From assembly GCA_012976225.1 (NCBI GenBank), contig JAAVVG010000018.1:558001-622000 (forward strand): DNA of 64,000 nucleotides, in the 5' to 3' direction. Under the pieces are notes generated by a model. That model searched no databases, was not told where the DNA came from, and worked only from the letters and a program-made list of their open reading frames with translations. A program made the translations under genes and the position numbers. Origin of the DNA: Golubevia sp. BC0850 (lineage: Eukaryota; Basidiomycota; Exobasidiomycetes; Golubeviales; Golubeviaceae). Shown one piece after another: positions 11,914 to 23,750 of this stretch (position 1 is its first letter; each line of letters opens with the position of its first letter).

Positions 11914-12163
11914 GATTGGAAATTGATAGCAATAGAGTCAAAGAGGAAAGGTGAAGGTGATGCTGGGAAGCGTTGGAACCTCTTTGCTCCCATCCACCTT
12001 TGCTGCCTGCTGTTCTGCGTTCAACCCGCGAATTTTGGCGTGTGAAACGCTATTCTCTGATTTCTCTTCTCTAACTTTTTTTTTCTGATTTCTTCTTCTC
12101 TCCTTTTCTGGTAATCTTTACCCGATTAACCCATCACCAATTACTAAATACTCTACAATCAAG
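11914..12163. promoter_or_regulatory. Bidirectional promoter of RVB1 and IMP dehydrogenase
   Basis: These 250 bp are all that separate the two start codons, so both promoters and 5' leaders must lie here. The IMPDH side is very pyrimidine-rich (about 12055-12115), as in the leaders of many strongly expressed fungal genes. No TATA box was obvious. Confidence 0.6.
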
Positions 12164-14329
12164 ATGACCTTGTTAGATCCAAAGAATGCTATTAAAGAAT
12201 TGGAAAATTACAAAACTAAAGATGGTCTTTCAATGAAAGAATTAGTTGACTCAAGGTTACACGGCGGTTTAACTTATAATGTCAGTAGCAATCAATCAGA
12301 TCACTCCTCTTCCTTCAATATCTTTCGCTTTTTCCTCTCTCTTTTTCTATCTTCTGACTCCTCTTTCCTCTCACCCTTCTCTAATCCCTCCTCCCCTCCC
12401 CTCCCCAGGATTTCCTAGTCCTTCCAGGATACATCAATTTCCAAGCTTCAACCGTTTCCCTTCAAACCAGAGTTACAAGAAACGTAGTCTTAAACACTCC
12501 TTTCCTATCTTCACCAATGGATACAGTCACTGAAACTGACATGGCCATCTCAATTGGTTTAATGGGTGGAATGGGTGTCATTCATAACAATCTTTCCCCT
12601 CAAGAACAAGCTTCTCTGGTCAGGAAAGTCAAGAAATACGAGAACGGTTTCATCACTGAACCCCTATGTTTGAGTCAAAAGGAAACTGTTGGTGATGTTT
12701 TGGAGATTAAGGAAAGACTTGGTTTTGGTGGAATTCCTATTACTGGTGAGTTTGGAAGGACGCTGTTGGGTAGTGTGTGTAAATTCTGTCAGAAGTGGAA
12801 TTGTTGGCAATTGAGAATGGGGAGGAAAAAGAGGCAGTAGAGAAAGGGGGTTGGAGATCTTGAAGAGATTCCAAAAGAAAAACAATGATGAAAAAACCTT
12901 TAACTGCTATAACCTTCGTTCTGCCTATGTTTGACCCTTAGAGGGGGTCTTTCAATGCGGAGAAGATAACCTATGTCCACTGAAAATTCAAAAATTCTTA
13001 AGAGACTTGAAAGGGAAGAGACGCGAGAGGAAAGTTGGAAGGGTAACGCGACGGTTCTTAAAGTCCGAGTTGGTTCAGAAACTGATCTTATCTTACTTCT
13101 CTTCCCTTTTCTCTTATTTGATCTCGTTCTTTTGACGTCTCTTAGACACTGGAGCTCTTCACGGTAAACTGTTAGGTATCGTCACAGCCAGAGATGTTCA
13201 ATTCCGTGATCCATCACTTCGACTTTCATCAGTCATGACTAAAGAATTAGTCACAGCCCAAGAAGGAGTGACTCTAGAAGAAGCCAATACAATTCTACGA
13301 GATTCAAAGAAAGGGAAATTACCAATTGTTGATTCTTCAGGAAATTTGGTTTCCTTATTAGCCAGATCTGATTTATTGAAGAACCAAAATTATCCTTTAG
13401 CATCAAAAAGACCTGAATCTAAACAATTGTATTGTGCAGCAGCAGTTGGAACTAGACCTTCTGATAGAGAAAGATTAGCTTTGTTAGTAGAAGCTGGATT
13501 AGATGTCGTTATTTTAGATAGTTCTCAAGGAAATTCAACTTTTCAAGTTGAAATGATTGAGTGGATTAAATCAACTTATCCAAAGTTAGATGTGGTTGCT
13601 GGAAATGTGGTGACAAGAGAGCAAGCAGCAACATTAATAGCAGCAGGAGCAGATGGTTTAAGAATTGGAATGGGATCTGGATCAATTTGTATTACTCAAG
13701 AAGTAATGGCAGTTGGTAGACCTCAAGGAACTGCAGTTCATGCAGTTTCAGAATTCGCAGCTAAATTTGGTGTACCAGTGATTGCAGATGGTGGAATTGG
13801 AAATGTAGGACATATAGCCAAAGCTTTAGCTTTAGGTGCAAGTGCAGTTATGATGGGTGGTTTATTAGCTGGTACAACTGAATCTCCAGGAGACTATTTT
13901 TATACTGAAGGTAAACGTCTAAAAGGTTATAGAGGTATGGGAAGTTTAGAAGCTATGGAACATCAGAAAAAACCAAAAATCAAAGGTTCTACTGGAATTG
14001 GTGCTGATAAAGCTGATAAGGCTGTTGCCAATGGTGCTACTGATGAAAATGCTGCTACTCAACGTTATTTCTCGGAAAGTGACGCTGTTAAAGTCGCTCA
14101 AGGAGTTGCTGGGGCGGTTCAGGATAAAGGAAGTGTCAAGAAATTCATTCCTTACCTTTATACTGGAATTCAACATTCTTTACAGGATATGGGGGTTCCA
14201 AGTTTAAAGGAATTGAGACAAAGAGTCGATTCTGGAGAGGTTAGATTCGAACTTAGAACTGCTAGTGCTCAGTTGGAAGGGGGTGTTCATGGTCTTCACA
14301 GTTATGAGAAAAGGTTGTTCTCTAGTTAG
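12164..14329 (+). CDS. Inosine-5'-monophosphate dehydrogenase
   Basis: Three exons: 12164-12280, 12409-12745 and 13146-14329, giving 545 residues, normal for the eukaryotic enzyme. It oxidises IMP to XMP with NAD+, the committed step of guanine nucleotide synthesis. The catalytic loop [11 protein letters not shown] has Cys333, matching Cys331 of human IMPDH2. Also present are the [11 protein letters not shown] and SSPMDTVTE segments at the barrel entrance, two CBS repeats interrupting the barrel ([19 protein letters not shown] and GKLPIVD), the IMP-binding VIADGGIGN, and [10 protein letters not shown] of the mobile flap. Exon 3 uses many A/T-ending codons (TTA, GGA, GCA), unlike the neighbouring transporter and regulator. 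Intron 2 is 400 nt, long for this window. Confidence 0.97.
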
Positions 14330-14734
14330 AAGAATAGAACTCACTCGTCTTCCTCTCTCTCTCTCTGTTACTTTTTTTTTTACCTCTCCTCTTTATTCTT
14401 CATGTCAAATTCAAGTTCGTTTCTCAAATCATGAAAACAAAACCGACCCGTTTACTTATCTCTTTCCTAAAATCTAAATCATTCTTGTCACTGTATTCTC
14501 CAATGTTTCCCTCTTTATTCTGATGAATCAAGGTTGTTCTATCTATCTTGTCTCTGTTCCTTTCGAAATCTTGTCTGAAGCGTTGTGAGAAGAGGAAGGA
14601 AGGTCTTTCGATATTTTCGGCATGTAGTGCCGACCTGATTCGAAAATTGGTCCTTCCAACTCTCTTGACGTTTCTCCAACCACTTCACACTCAAGACGGA
14701 TTCCTTCTCATCTGCAGCTTGGAAGGCCAATTGA
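14330..14734. other. Intergenic, IMPDH 3' side and MFS 5' side
   Basis: A pyrimidine-rich 3' tail follows IMPDH. No gene is seen. The overlapping short frames at 14540-14757 on both strands have no recognisable motifs. Confidence 0.6.
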
Positions 14735-17297
14735 ATGTGGCTTTTCAAATCTAGCAACTCAAGTTCTGAGGTGGAAAGAGAGGAGAGAAGAAGGTTACTT
14801 GGTCAATCAGAAGAGATCGACCATGCTCAGAGGGACAGGACAGAAGTTGAGGAGGTAGAGACGCCGGTACCTATAGTTCAATTGAGTGTACTTCTAATCA
14901 TGAGAGTCGTAGAGCGTGAGTTGACTCGGTTTAAGGCAGGAGAGCCAGGGAGAGTGGGAGAGGACAAGATCAGCCGGGGTGGGGAGAGCTGAGAGGAAGT
15001 TGAGCGTAGTCAGAGCAAGAGGTGGCAGGATAGGCGACGCTTAAGAGTGTAATAGAAAAATGTCTTTATAGTAGGAGTTGGAACAGGAGACCTAGCTGAT
15101 GGAGTAAGGCTACAAAGCAGGAGGTGTCTAATCTCCAATCTCATTCTCTCCCCCTTCTCTTACTCCCGATAGCTCTTTCTTTCACTTTGATTTTCCCTTT
15201 GTGAGTAATGTTTTGTCATATTCAGAGTTTCTGGAACGAATTGTGGGTTGAACTTTGATTCATTTGCTTGTCTCTACGAAAACAGCGTCACGGAACAACT
15301 CCAGAGAAACATGCCAGATCTTCCGCCAGCTCAAATAGGTAAATATCTTCTGATCAGAAGAGCATAAACAGTCATCCTTGCAGCCGTCTTCTTTCCACAT
15401 GAGGACCGAGTCTTATGAAACTAATCCAAGTCCAAACCTTCTCCCCTTTCCTTCTCTCAGGATATTACGTTGGTCTCATAGAATCAATCTTCTCCCTAGT
15501 TCAAATGTTCACAGTCTTCTTCTGGGGTAGACTATCCGATTCAATAGGAAGAAAACCAGTTTTACTCTTAGGAATGGTTGGAGTACTCTGTTCTACTCTT
15601 TCTTTTGGGATGTCGAAATCACTTGGTTGGATGATAGCTTCTAGATGCATTTCAGGTCTTATGAACGGTAACGTTGCAGTCTTGAAAAGTGTTCTGGGGG
15701 AGATCACAGATGGAAGTAATCAAGCTAGGTGCTTCGTTCTCTTACCTGTGTGAGTTCGAAGGAAATGCTCGCCGATCTTTACCTGAAGGTCTCACTGACT
15801 GAAGGACTTCCGATTATGTTTCTTTGCCATGTTGATATCGGCAGAAGCTTTGCTATTGGAAGTATTATAGGGCCGAGTTTGTGAGTGACCTTTTTGGCCC
15901 TGGATAGACACTTAGAGAGTAGTACTTTCACTTCATGCTCTTCTTCTGACTTGTTTCTGGCTTTTTCTGCTCATCTTTGCTCCATTTCTTCATACCCTGC
16001 CTCGAATCGTAGAGGAGGGTCACTCTCGGATCCAGTTGAAACCTTCCCAAGCCTCTTCGGAAACTCCAAGTTTTTCGCCACTTATCCGTACTTCTTACGT
16101 GAGTCACTCTCAAAATCTTGAAGTAGAAAAATGGAAGTCGTCAAAGCTCGTCAATTCTTCTTGCATCGCCACTGACTTTACTCAACCCGCCCTCCCTTCC
16201 ATGCTTCTTTTTGGATAGCTTGCTTGGTAGCGGCACTGATCAATCTCAGTGCCATCGTTTTCGGAATTTTCTTCTTGAAAGAAACTCTTCCTTCAAAAAT
16301 TCGGTCTCAAGAATTCAAACGAGGCGAGATCTTGGAAGAGAACTCCTCCGCTGCGATCTCGGAACATGAATCTGGAATCAATACTCCTACTCTTCAACAC
16401 AGATTGAGCGAAGGAGACCTTCATGAAGCTAACACTCTAAGAAGAGCGAACGCCAAAGCTCTCGCCAAAAGAATCAGAGAACAAATGCAAGATCAAGAGA
16501 GAGAAGTTGAATCAGCAGCAGAACCTGAAAGAGCTTCCATAAGATCTCTCCTGACTCCTCAAATCATTTCAGTCCTTACCTCTCAAATGATGAACAATCT
16601 AATCAACATCACTTATACCGCAGTGATTGCCTTGTTCCTTTACTCAGATACTGCCAATGGAGGTCTTAATTTCACCAAATCTCAAATCGGTTATATTCTA
16701 GGCTTGAATGGTGTTTCTGGTTTAATCGTCCAATTGATTATCTTTCCTAGGTTGGAGAAATATCTTGGCGGGCCGTTAATGGTTTATAGAAAGGTGTTGA
16801 TGTTTTTGCCTCTTACGTTCTCTTGCTTTCCTCTGGCCCACTGGGTAAGAGTTAACTTTCCGGAGAGACCAAGTCTTACTTGGACTGTTCTAGTCTTTCA
16901 GGTAGCATTCAAGAGTATTGGAAACATGGGATTAGTCTGTGCTACTTTACTAGTGTGAGTTTCAAAGTCAAGAGAGTCTATAAAAGTCTTTGGCTTCCTG
17001 AATTCCCTGCTCTTCCCATTTTACTATAACAGAAACAATTCTGCTCCTTCGAAAGCATCTCTTGGCACTCTCAACGGTCTATCTCAAACGGGTTCCTCAT
17101 TCTCGCGCTTCATCGGCCCTTTCAGTTCAACCAGTCTTTTCGCTTTCTCAATCTCAACGACATTTCTGGGGGGCAATTTAATCTGGGCCGTTTTGATTGG
17201 GCTAGCCTTTCTCACTTGGGGATTGGCTTTCAAAGTCAAAGTGAATGGACCCCAGAGGAAAGCTCGAAGGAGTCTAGAGAGGGATAGAGAGGAATAG
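14735..17297 (+). CDS. MFS transporter, ZIFL/tetracycline-resistance-like
   Basis: Eight exons fit frame and splice sites: 14735-14915, 15172-15199, 15286-15338, 15461-15749, 15845-15880, 16013-16098, 16219-16954 and 17033-17297, for 557 residues. The product is a polytopic plasma- or vacuolar-membrane facilitator. A charged N-tail leads into VQLSVLLIMRVVEP and LIFPFVTEQL (TM1). Then come GYYVGLIES, MFS motif A (GRLSDSIGRKP) between TM2 and TM3, and GSIIGPSLGGSL in TM5. The loop after that has the LFGNSKFFATYPYFLP pattern of this fungal subgroup, followed by a hydrophilic central loop and six more membrane segments. The substrate cannot be told from sequence. Exons 2 (28 nt) and 5 (36 nt) are very short. 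It converges with the regulator downstream. Confidence 0.9.
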
Positions 17298-17737
17298 GTT
17301 GAGACGAGAAAGTACGATTTACTTGTAGATACTGCTTCCAATACCACTTTTTTCACGTCTTGTCTGGCCTTTTGTTCATTTCGATGATGCCGCCGAGATG
17401 TTGTCGGGTCTCAGTCGAGCGCAAAAGTTGTTGAAGGCTTTCTGGGTCGAATTATCTCTGATCTCACAACGACGAGAAGAACGGGGAAAAGAATCTATTG
17501 AAGTTGATGTAAATTAGAAGAAAAGGAGAAAGAAATGAGGAGGGTATTACAAACACGAGTGTGCAAAGGAGAAAGCTAAAGTGTTGATACAGAAGGCGGG
17601 CGAAGGTGCGAGTGGGATAAGTCGATAAGAGAAAGCGAGAAAGTGTCCGGATGCAAAACAGAATGGTCGAACAAAGGGAAAGAACCCGTTCCAAGATCTT
17701 GTATTGTTCTTGCTTTCGCTCATTGAGACGAGAGGGA
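17298..17737. other. Convergent 3' intergenic region
   Basis: This lies between the stop codons of the MFS transporter (plus) and the Zn2Cys6 regulator (minus). No gene or clear repeat is seen. It must hold both 3' ends. Confidence 0.6.
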
Positions 17738-20700
17738 TCAGGAGTTGAAAGATGGAGGAAGTTGAAGCAGAGACATGATATCTGACCAGCCTGGCTGTTC
17801 CACTTGAAAACTGAAAGGGCTATTGGAAGACTGATCAGATTGATTTGAATTTTGATTTGCGAGATTGGAGGTTGAATTAGAGGAGCGAGAAGTGTTTGAG
17901 GGTTGTCCTTGGATTTGAGATTGTGGTAGAGATTGAGAGAATACAGATTGTTGAGAGTTCGAGTTATTGGAAGTTGCAGCAGAGAACGAGTTCATCTGAT
18001 TTCTGCTCTGATTTCCGTTCGAATTGGGAGTGGAAGTTGAGTCGAAGACTGAGGTCGATGAATTCGAATTGTTGAAAGGGAAGTTATGTCCACCGTTCGA
18101 GTTTGGAAGAGCTAGTGGTCCCATCTTAGAACTGTCGCTGGGACTAGCTTGAGCCAACATGGTCAAGCCTTCAGCCGCAGCGCTGCTAGGATGAGCATTC
18201 GAATGATTGCTGCTAGGGGTAGAGGCGGGACTAGCGTTTGGAACTCCTGCAGCAAGGGAGTAGTTTGTGTTGCAGTTGTTGGAGTTGGACTGGTAGCTTC
18301 CTAGGTTGCTAGAAGAGGCTGGAGGCATTGGAGGCTGAAAGCTTTTGCGACGTCCAGAATAGAAACCTTGAGAAACTTGATCTCCTTCTTCTTGAGATTG
18401 GAAGATGGGAAGTTGAGCATAAGAGTTCGAACTGAGCTGAGTGGCGGCCGTTTCGTTCCAGTAGAGATGCTGCAGGAAGAGAAGTTGAAAAGGAAGCAGC
18501 GTCAGCTCGAAATCCACCATCTTTCATCATCTGACTCAAGCACAATAACTTACCTCTATGTCAAAGATAGATGCGGGAGCGTCGAATCCCCAGCCCGTGT
18601 TCATCATGTTGCCTCCCATCTGTCCTAAATTCGAGTTCTGACCGTTTACACTTTCGTCTCCGTTTCCGAAGAACTGAGATGAACCTGGAAATCCGTTACC
18701 TCTGTGAAGAGAGTTGTTGGCGTAGTAATCTATGAGCTGTTGCTTCTGTTCTTGAGCTTCACGACTTCCAAATGGATTGGACATCGAGTTTCGAGAGTTG
18801 GCGGAGAAGAGGGATTCGTTTGGGTTCGTGGGTTTGGTTGAGGGGTTCGGAACGCCCAGCGATTGAGATTGATCTTGTTGCGCCTGTTGATGTTGCCAGG
18901 CCGCGATGGCTCCATTTGGATCGGTGTTGGACTTTCGTCTGTCGGAAACAGAAGCTCCCTTTCCAGCCAAATCTCCAGTTCCGTCTTTCATCTGCTCATC
19001 ACCAACATCGTTTAGATCTCCCTCGTTCTCGCCTTCTCCGACCGTAGCGAATCCATCCAAAAGTTGCTTGTGAGCAGAGGCGCTTGGCCAGGTTCCGCTC
19101 AACTTCTTGAGCCACTCCTTGCACAGAGCGAATCTCTCCTTAGCGTCAGAACTCAGCTCTTGATGAGGAAGTCTGGAGTTGAAGAAGAACAAAACTGAAG
19201 CAGTGAAGAGACAGTAGCCTAAGTCCGTGGAAAGACGGTCCACTGGAGCTCCAGAGGCCGAGAAGTCCATGAGTCGATCACAGATGGCGTTGGCTGCCGT
19301 CGTAGACTTCTGATGAGACTGGTTAGACAGGATATCGCTCAGAGTCGAGTCCGGGTCTTGAGGAATGAAAGGTCTGTGAAGTAGAAGAGTCGCAGTCCAA
19401 AGCCAGAGGTCCAGAGCGAAGAACGATGGAACAGGTTCTCCTTCGAAAGCAGGTTTCTTGACTCCTGAGGAGGTTTCGACTTTCTTCTTTCCTCCAACTC
19501 TGGTCTCTTCTTCGTCTGGCATTTGGAGCCAAAGATGATGGGGAAGCTTCTCTCTCCATTGATCCAGCTCTGCGTCGATCTCAGCCAAAATCCGAGTAGC
19601 GTTCCCTTGCTTTCTGAGAGTAGCCTTGCGTCTGAAAGAGTGAACTTCTGAAAGTATCCTCTCCACGATGATGAAGAGTCTGACTCCCCAGTTCAGGCAA
19701 GAAGGAGCGTGGACCAATCGATGGCCAGGACCCTCTGCTACTTGCTCACCTCGAACTTTCTCTTTGATGAAGCTTCCAGGTCCGTACATCTCTTCCATGT
19801 CCGACCACTTCTCGAACTCGTCGTCCTCCTTTTCGTTCAGAAGTGGAGCATCGCAGTCCCTGGCTCTGAACATCACGGGTCTTCCCATCTCAGCTGCTAG
19901 CATCACGTTCAAGATGTAGACATGCCAGATGAGTCTGACTCGGGTTTCTCTTTCGACTGAATCGTGAAGAAGACTCGTCTTGTGAATTGGAAAGCGGTGT
20001 AGTCCTAAATCCATAGCCATCGAACAGGCTAATCCGCAGAAGACGTAAGCTCTTGAGAGTTCTCCAGATCCGTGAGAGTAGAGCGAAAGAAGGAAGCAGG
20101 CTTGAATCGCAGAGACGTCCGGTCTCAAACGTCCATCGTAGAGATACCTCTCTGCGCATCTGAAGTACTGCTCTCCCGGACTGTCCTCCCAGTCCACTTC
20201 GGCCTGTTCTTCCTTCTCTTCTCCAGCTTTGAGAGCTTCCGCTTCCTCAGCTCTCTTGTCTCCAGGGACTACGCAGCTGGCGATGGCGTAGATGGAATAG
20301 AGAAGGACCGGAGAGAGCCTTGTCCTAAGATCCTCCATAGAGATCGCTTCCAAAGCTGGCTTGTAGAGAAGAGGCCAGAAAGGATGAACTCCTTGGTAGT
20401 AGTAGCGGAACAGCTTCACGTGCTCTTCGGAAGTCAGAATTGGGTCTGGTTCGTAATCCACCACCACGAGTCCATTAGATTGAACAGCAGGCGTAGCGCC
20501 TTCAGCTCCTGCTGCTGGACTTGTTGTTGCAGGAGGCCCTTGAAGCTGTTCCATCTCCGGAGTGGGACCGACAGCAGTTCTACCCCCTGTGGGAGTGAGA
20601 GCTCGACCTCGAAGAGCAGGGCTAAGATGATGAGACTTGTCTCCCGAACCAGAGCTCAGCGAGTTCAGAATATGATCTCTATGAGCCAGAGCTCCGTCTG

Positions 20701-22515
20701 AGAGATGAGCCACTCCAGAATTCCCGGAAGAATTGGCTTCTATAGCTGGCGAGCTCGTTCGAGATGGAGAGGAGCGAGGAGTTCCATGCCTCGGCGGATG
20801 AGCCATCGGGATTTGAATTGGTCCATTGACTGGATTCGAGGTAGAGCTTGGATGACTTCCGTGAGAATAGACTCTGGCTCTAGTTATCCTTGGTGTTCCA
20901 CCTCCGCCGCTGCTGGGCGGCGAGTCTGCAGAATGAGAATCCGAAGCGTTGTTTCCTACTCCAGAAGAAGTTCTCAGATTTGAGCTCTGCATCGATTGCT
21001 GATGTCTCTGAAGTGGAGAAGAGTGATTCGGTCTCCTATGAATGAGACCTATTCCTGAAGAAGATCCCCGATGCATCAGATCCCCTCTCTCATTGGTGGC
21101 GAGGAAGTCTGGATCTAGTTCGTCTTCTTCTTCCTCCTTTCCGTCTGGCTCTACTTGTGTCGACCTTGAGCTCTCTTCATTGCCAGTCACGACCAACGGA
21201 AGTTCCTTTCCAGTTTGGAAACTGTTTGGAGTGTTAGCAACAGAGCTGGCAGCGCTGTGAGGATCTGTTCGAAGACGCTTTCGAGGTCCGCCTTCTCCTT
21301 CTTGATTGACGACTCCTAAGAGCTCCTCCAGACCTAACCCTCCTTCGAGGAGAGAGTGAGAAATCACTTCTCTTGCGACATCTTCACCACACTTGGCTAG
21401 CAAGTCGGCGATGTTCTGGAGAAGAATGAAAGATAGCGTGAGAGGAGGATATACGCTGTTTGCAGATGATACTGACGCTGCTACTACCACTGTCACTATT
21501 CTCACCTTTTGAAGACCTGCAGTCAGCTTGGTTCTAGCGGCATCCTTGGGTGAAGTCCGAGGACCTTTCTTTGGACCTCTCTTGCGCATCGCTCCCTCGT
21601 AGGTACAAGGCTCATTTAATACGTTGCAGACAGAGCATGAGGGTTGGCCTATGTACATGAGTAAAATTAAAAATCATGGTAAGACTGATTGAAAGGTCCA
21701 TCGCTGAATAGAATAGCTCAGTCTTCTACTTCATTCTTGTCCTCTTCTCCTCCTGCCCTAACGCCACTTGACCTTCCATGCATTTCCTAGACTCTCAACT
21801 CACCTCCATCACATCTCCTTTTCTTAACTCTACAAGGAGCACAAGCTTTGTTCACTCTTGTCAGCTTTCCCTTTGGTTTTGTCTCCACCACTGCTTCCTC
21901 CTGTTCTTCTTCTTCATCATTTGATTCCTGTTTGATGGCAGTTGCAGCTTTACGTTTCCCCTTAGAAGAAGAGCCAGATGGTTTCAGAGCGGAATTTGTA
22001 TTGGAAGTGCGATGAGATGGATCATCCTCTCCCTCAGCATCGCTATTTCTAGCTGACGAGATTCCATCTGAGTGGGTTCCTCTCGGGTAGGTTTGCTGAT
22101 TGAGATGGGAGTGAGGATGGGAGCCAGCGGTTGGAGAGGATTGGTAGAAAGTTGGAGGAGGGAAAGGATTTGAGCTTGATGATGATGATGGATGTTGATA
22201 TGGAATTGAAGGAGGATTGGATGGAAATTGATTGTAAGGACTAGATGCTCCACTATTCCCACCACCACTTGCTGGACTGTCTCTCCTCATCGATGGCTGC
22301 CGTTGATTCATGACTGGAGAGTAAAGCATTGATGGAAGAGAAGGTAACTGCTGCTGTTGTCGCGTACCATGAATTTGAGCTTGAAGTTGAGCTTGAGCTT
22401 GAGCTTGATGAGATCTGGCTGATGACCCTGAAAATGAAGGGTGTTGCGGCTGGTTCTGGTTTGGATGCTGTCCAACTTGATGCTGATTAGATGACTGTTG
22501 AAATCTTGAATCCAT
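17738..22515 (-). CDS. Zn2Cys6 transcription factor with fungal-specific middle homology domain
   Basis: Four exons: 22515-21804, 21648-21506, 21415-18554 and 18469-17738, 1482 residues. A Gln/Ser/Pro-rich N-terminus precedes the binuclear cluster, which is itself split by intron 1: Cys225, 228, 235, 242, 245 and 252 with spacing C-x2-C-x6-C-x6-C-x2-C-x6-C. The cluster is followed by a KRGPKKG linker typical of Gal4-class regulators. The fungal transcription-factor domain begins near YYYQGVHPFWPLLYKP and includes YSHGSGELSRAYVFCGLACS and RLIWHVYILNVMLAAEMGRP, the conserved xylanase-regulator-like core. The tail is Asn/Ser-rich and ends in a hydrophobic, acidic patch (WSDIMSLLQL) that could activate transcription. 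Intron 2 (21505-21416) is 90 nt with no in-frame stop. The regulon is unknown. Confidence 0.93.
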
Positions 22516-23243
22516 ACTTGGATCAGCTTAAGAGAGAACTGAATGCTTTTAGATGCAATGAGTTGGATGAGAAGAAGAAATGAAGGCGGGCGGTTACAAA
22601 ATCGAAGTGACTTTGTAACTTCGCCGAATGGAGATAACAGGAATCTTCCCATCTCCTTCTATCTCTCTTCCCCTATGTTTTTCTGAATTTCAATACGAAA
22701 ACTCATGAGAACTATCCATCACTAAATCTTGTAGGCTGTTTGACAACCTGGCAGAGCTGCAGAAATGTCTCGGAAAAGTTTACCTTCATGCCAGCGACCA
22801 TTCTTAAGGGAAGCTACCTCACGGTTTGTGGATCTGCTAAGAGGGTTTGATTGATCCTTTCAACGGGCTTGTGCAAGCTCTCGGACTGGGTTCTCTGTAG
22901 TGGTCGAGAGGAAGCAAAAAGTGGCAACAGGAGCTTTATAGAGACGTCAAAGTTGGCTGGTTGCACTTTTGATCTTGTTTTGTCGTATTCGGTAGAAATC
23001 TCAAATCTCTGATTACACCTGACCATAGAAAATGAAGATACTGGGAGCTAAGGAGAGGCACAGGAGATTGACTTTGGAAGCCGGGGGTGATGGAAAGAGC
23101 TTCCACGAACTCGCAATCGACCCCAATGTAAGAATGCAGAAAAAATGGTTGAACCAGCAAGTCAGAAGGGGAGAAAAAAAGAGAAAGTGGATAAAATGGT
23201 TGAAAAGAGAGAACTCAATCGTTAGGGAAGGGAAAAAAATGAC
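22516..23243. other. Intergenic, upstream of the Zn2Cys6 gene
   Basis: This is the promoter and leader of the regulator on the minus strand, and no supported gene lies here. The plus-strand frame at 23032-23358 runs antisense through the tRNA-Gly gene and is not real. Confidence 0.55.
23233..23239 (-). terminator. Pol III T-run terminator of tRNA-Gly
   Basis: Seven A residues on the plus strand give a T7 run on the transcribed side, starting 5 nt past the tRNA 3' end. Confidence 0.8.
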
Positions 23244-23344
23244 TGTTCGCAGCGGGAATCGAACCCACGGCAGGCGTATCACGCATATGTCGCACAGCAG
23301 AGCAGCAATGGCAAACGCCTATTTTACCACTAAACCATACGAAC
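23244..23344 (-). tRNA. tRNA-Gly (GCC) with a 30-nt intron
   Basis: The minus strand folds as follows. The acceptor is GTTCGTA with TGCGAAC (one wobble) and discriminator A. The D arm is GTTT/AAAT with loop AGTGGTA. The anticodon stem is GGCGT/ACGCC, perfect, with loop TTGCCA/T and anticodon GCC. The T arm is GTGGG/CCCGC with loop TTCGATT. A 30-nt intron (23279-23308) sits one base after the anticodon. A and B boxes (TGGTTTAGTGG, GGTTCGATTCC) match Pol III consensus. Introns in tRNA-Gly are known in some fungi but are not universal. Copy B of the segmental duplication begins 197 bp upstream. Confidence 0.93.
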
Positions 23345-23469
23345 GTCTGCAAGGTTAGCCTTTGACTCAAAATTGTGTATATATTCTGTCGATGTTTGGT
23401 CGGTTGGAGAAAATTTCCAGCGATCTTTAGCACAGAGATCGATACTGTCTATCAAGGTTCGTATCGAGC

Positions 23470-23750
23470 CATTCATGCCGGACCTAGAGGATGGAGTGGT
23501 CAAACGGAGGAACCTTTCTTTCATCAAGGGGAACTCTCTGTCTTCTGCAAGGAGAAGGAAGAAACTTGGAACCATCTCTCAGGAGAATGTCAAACTCCAA
23601 TTCAACTTTTCCTCCAATTCAACTTTTCAGGAGATTCTCAGACTCTTCAATTCCTCATTACTCCAACATCGTCTGCTTCAAGCTCACAAGTTCAAACCAA
23701 TGGAAGATCTTCAAATTCCGACTTCTAGTTTTCTGGCTGCACTAAGTAGT
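23470..23750 (+). mobile_element. Possible LINE 3'-end remnant, copy B
   Basis: The frame continues further upstream than in copy A and reads VFCKEKEETWNHLSGECQTP. The EET-x-HL-x-x-EC spacing resembles the knuckle after RT or RNase H in non-LTR elements. This first part differs from copy A more than the rest does, which fits an older repeat already present at both sites. Confidence 0.35.

Noticed and set aside
18772-21260. Several plus-strand frames opposite the Zn2Cys6 gene
   Set aside because: They are antisense shadows of a long, well-supported coding exon.
23032-23358. 108-residue frame crossing the tRNA-Gly locus
   Set aside because: It runs antisense through a well-folded tRNA and its intron.
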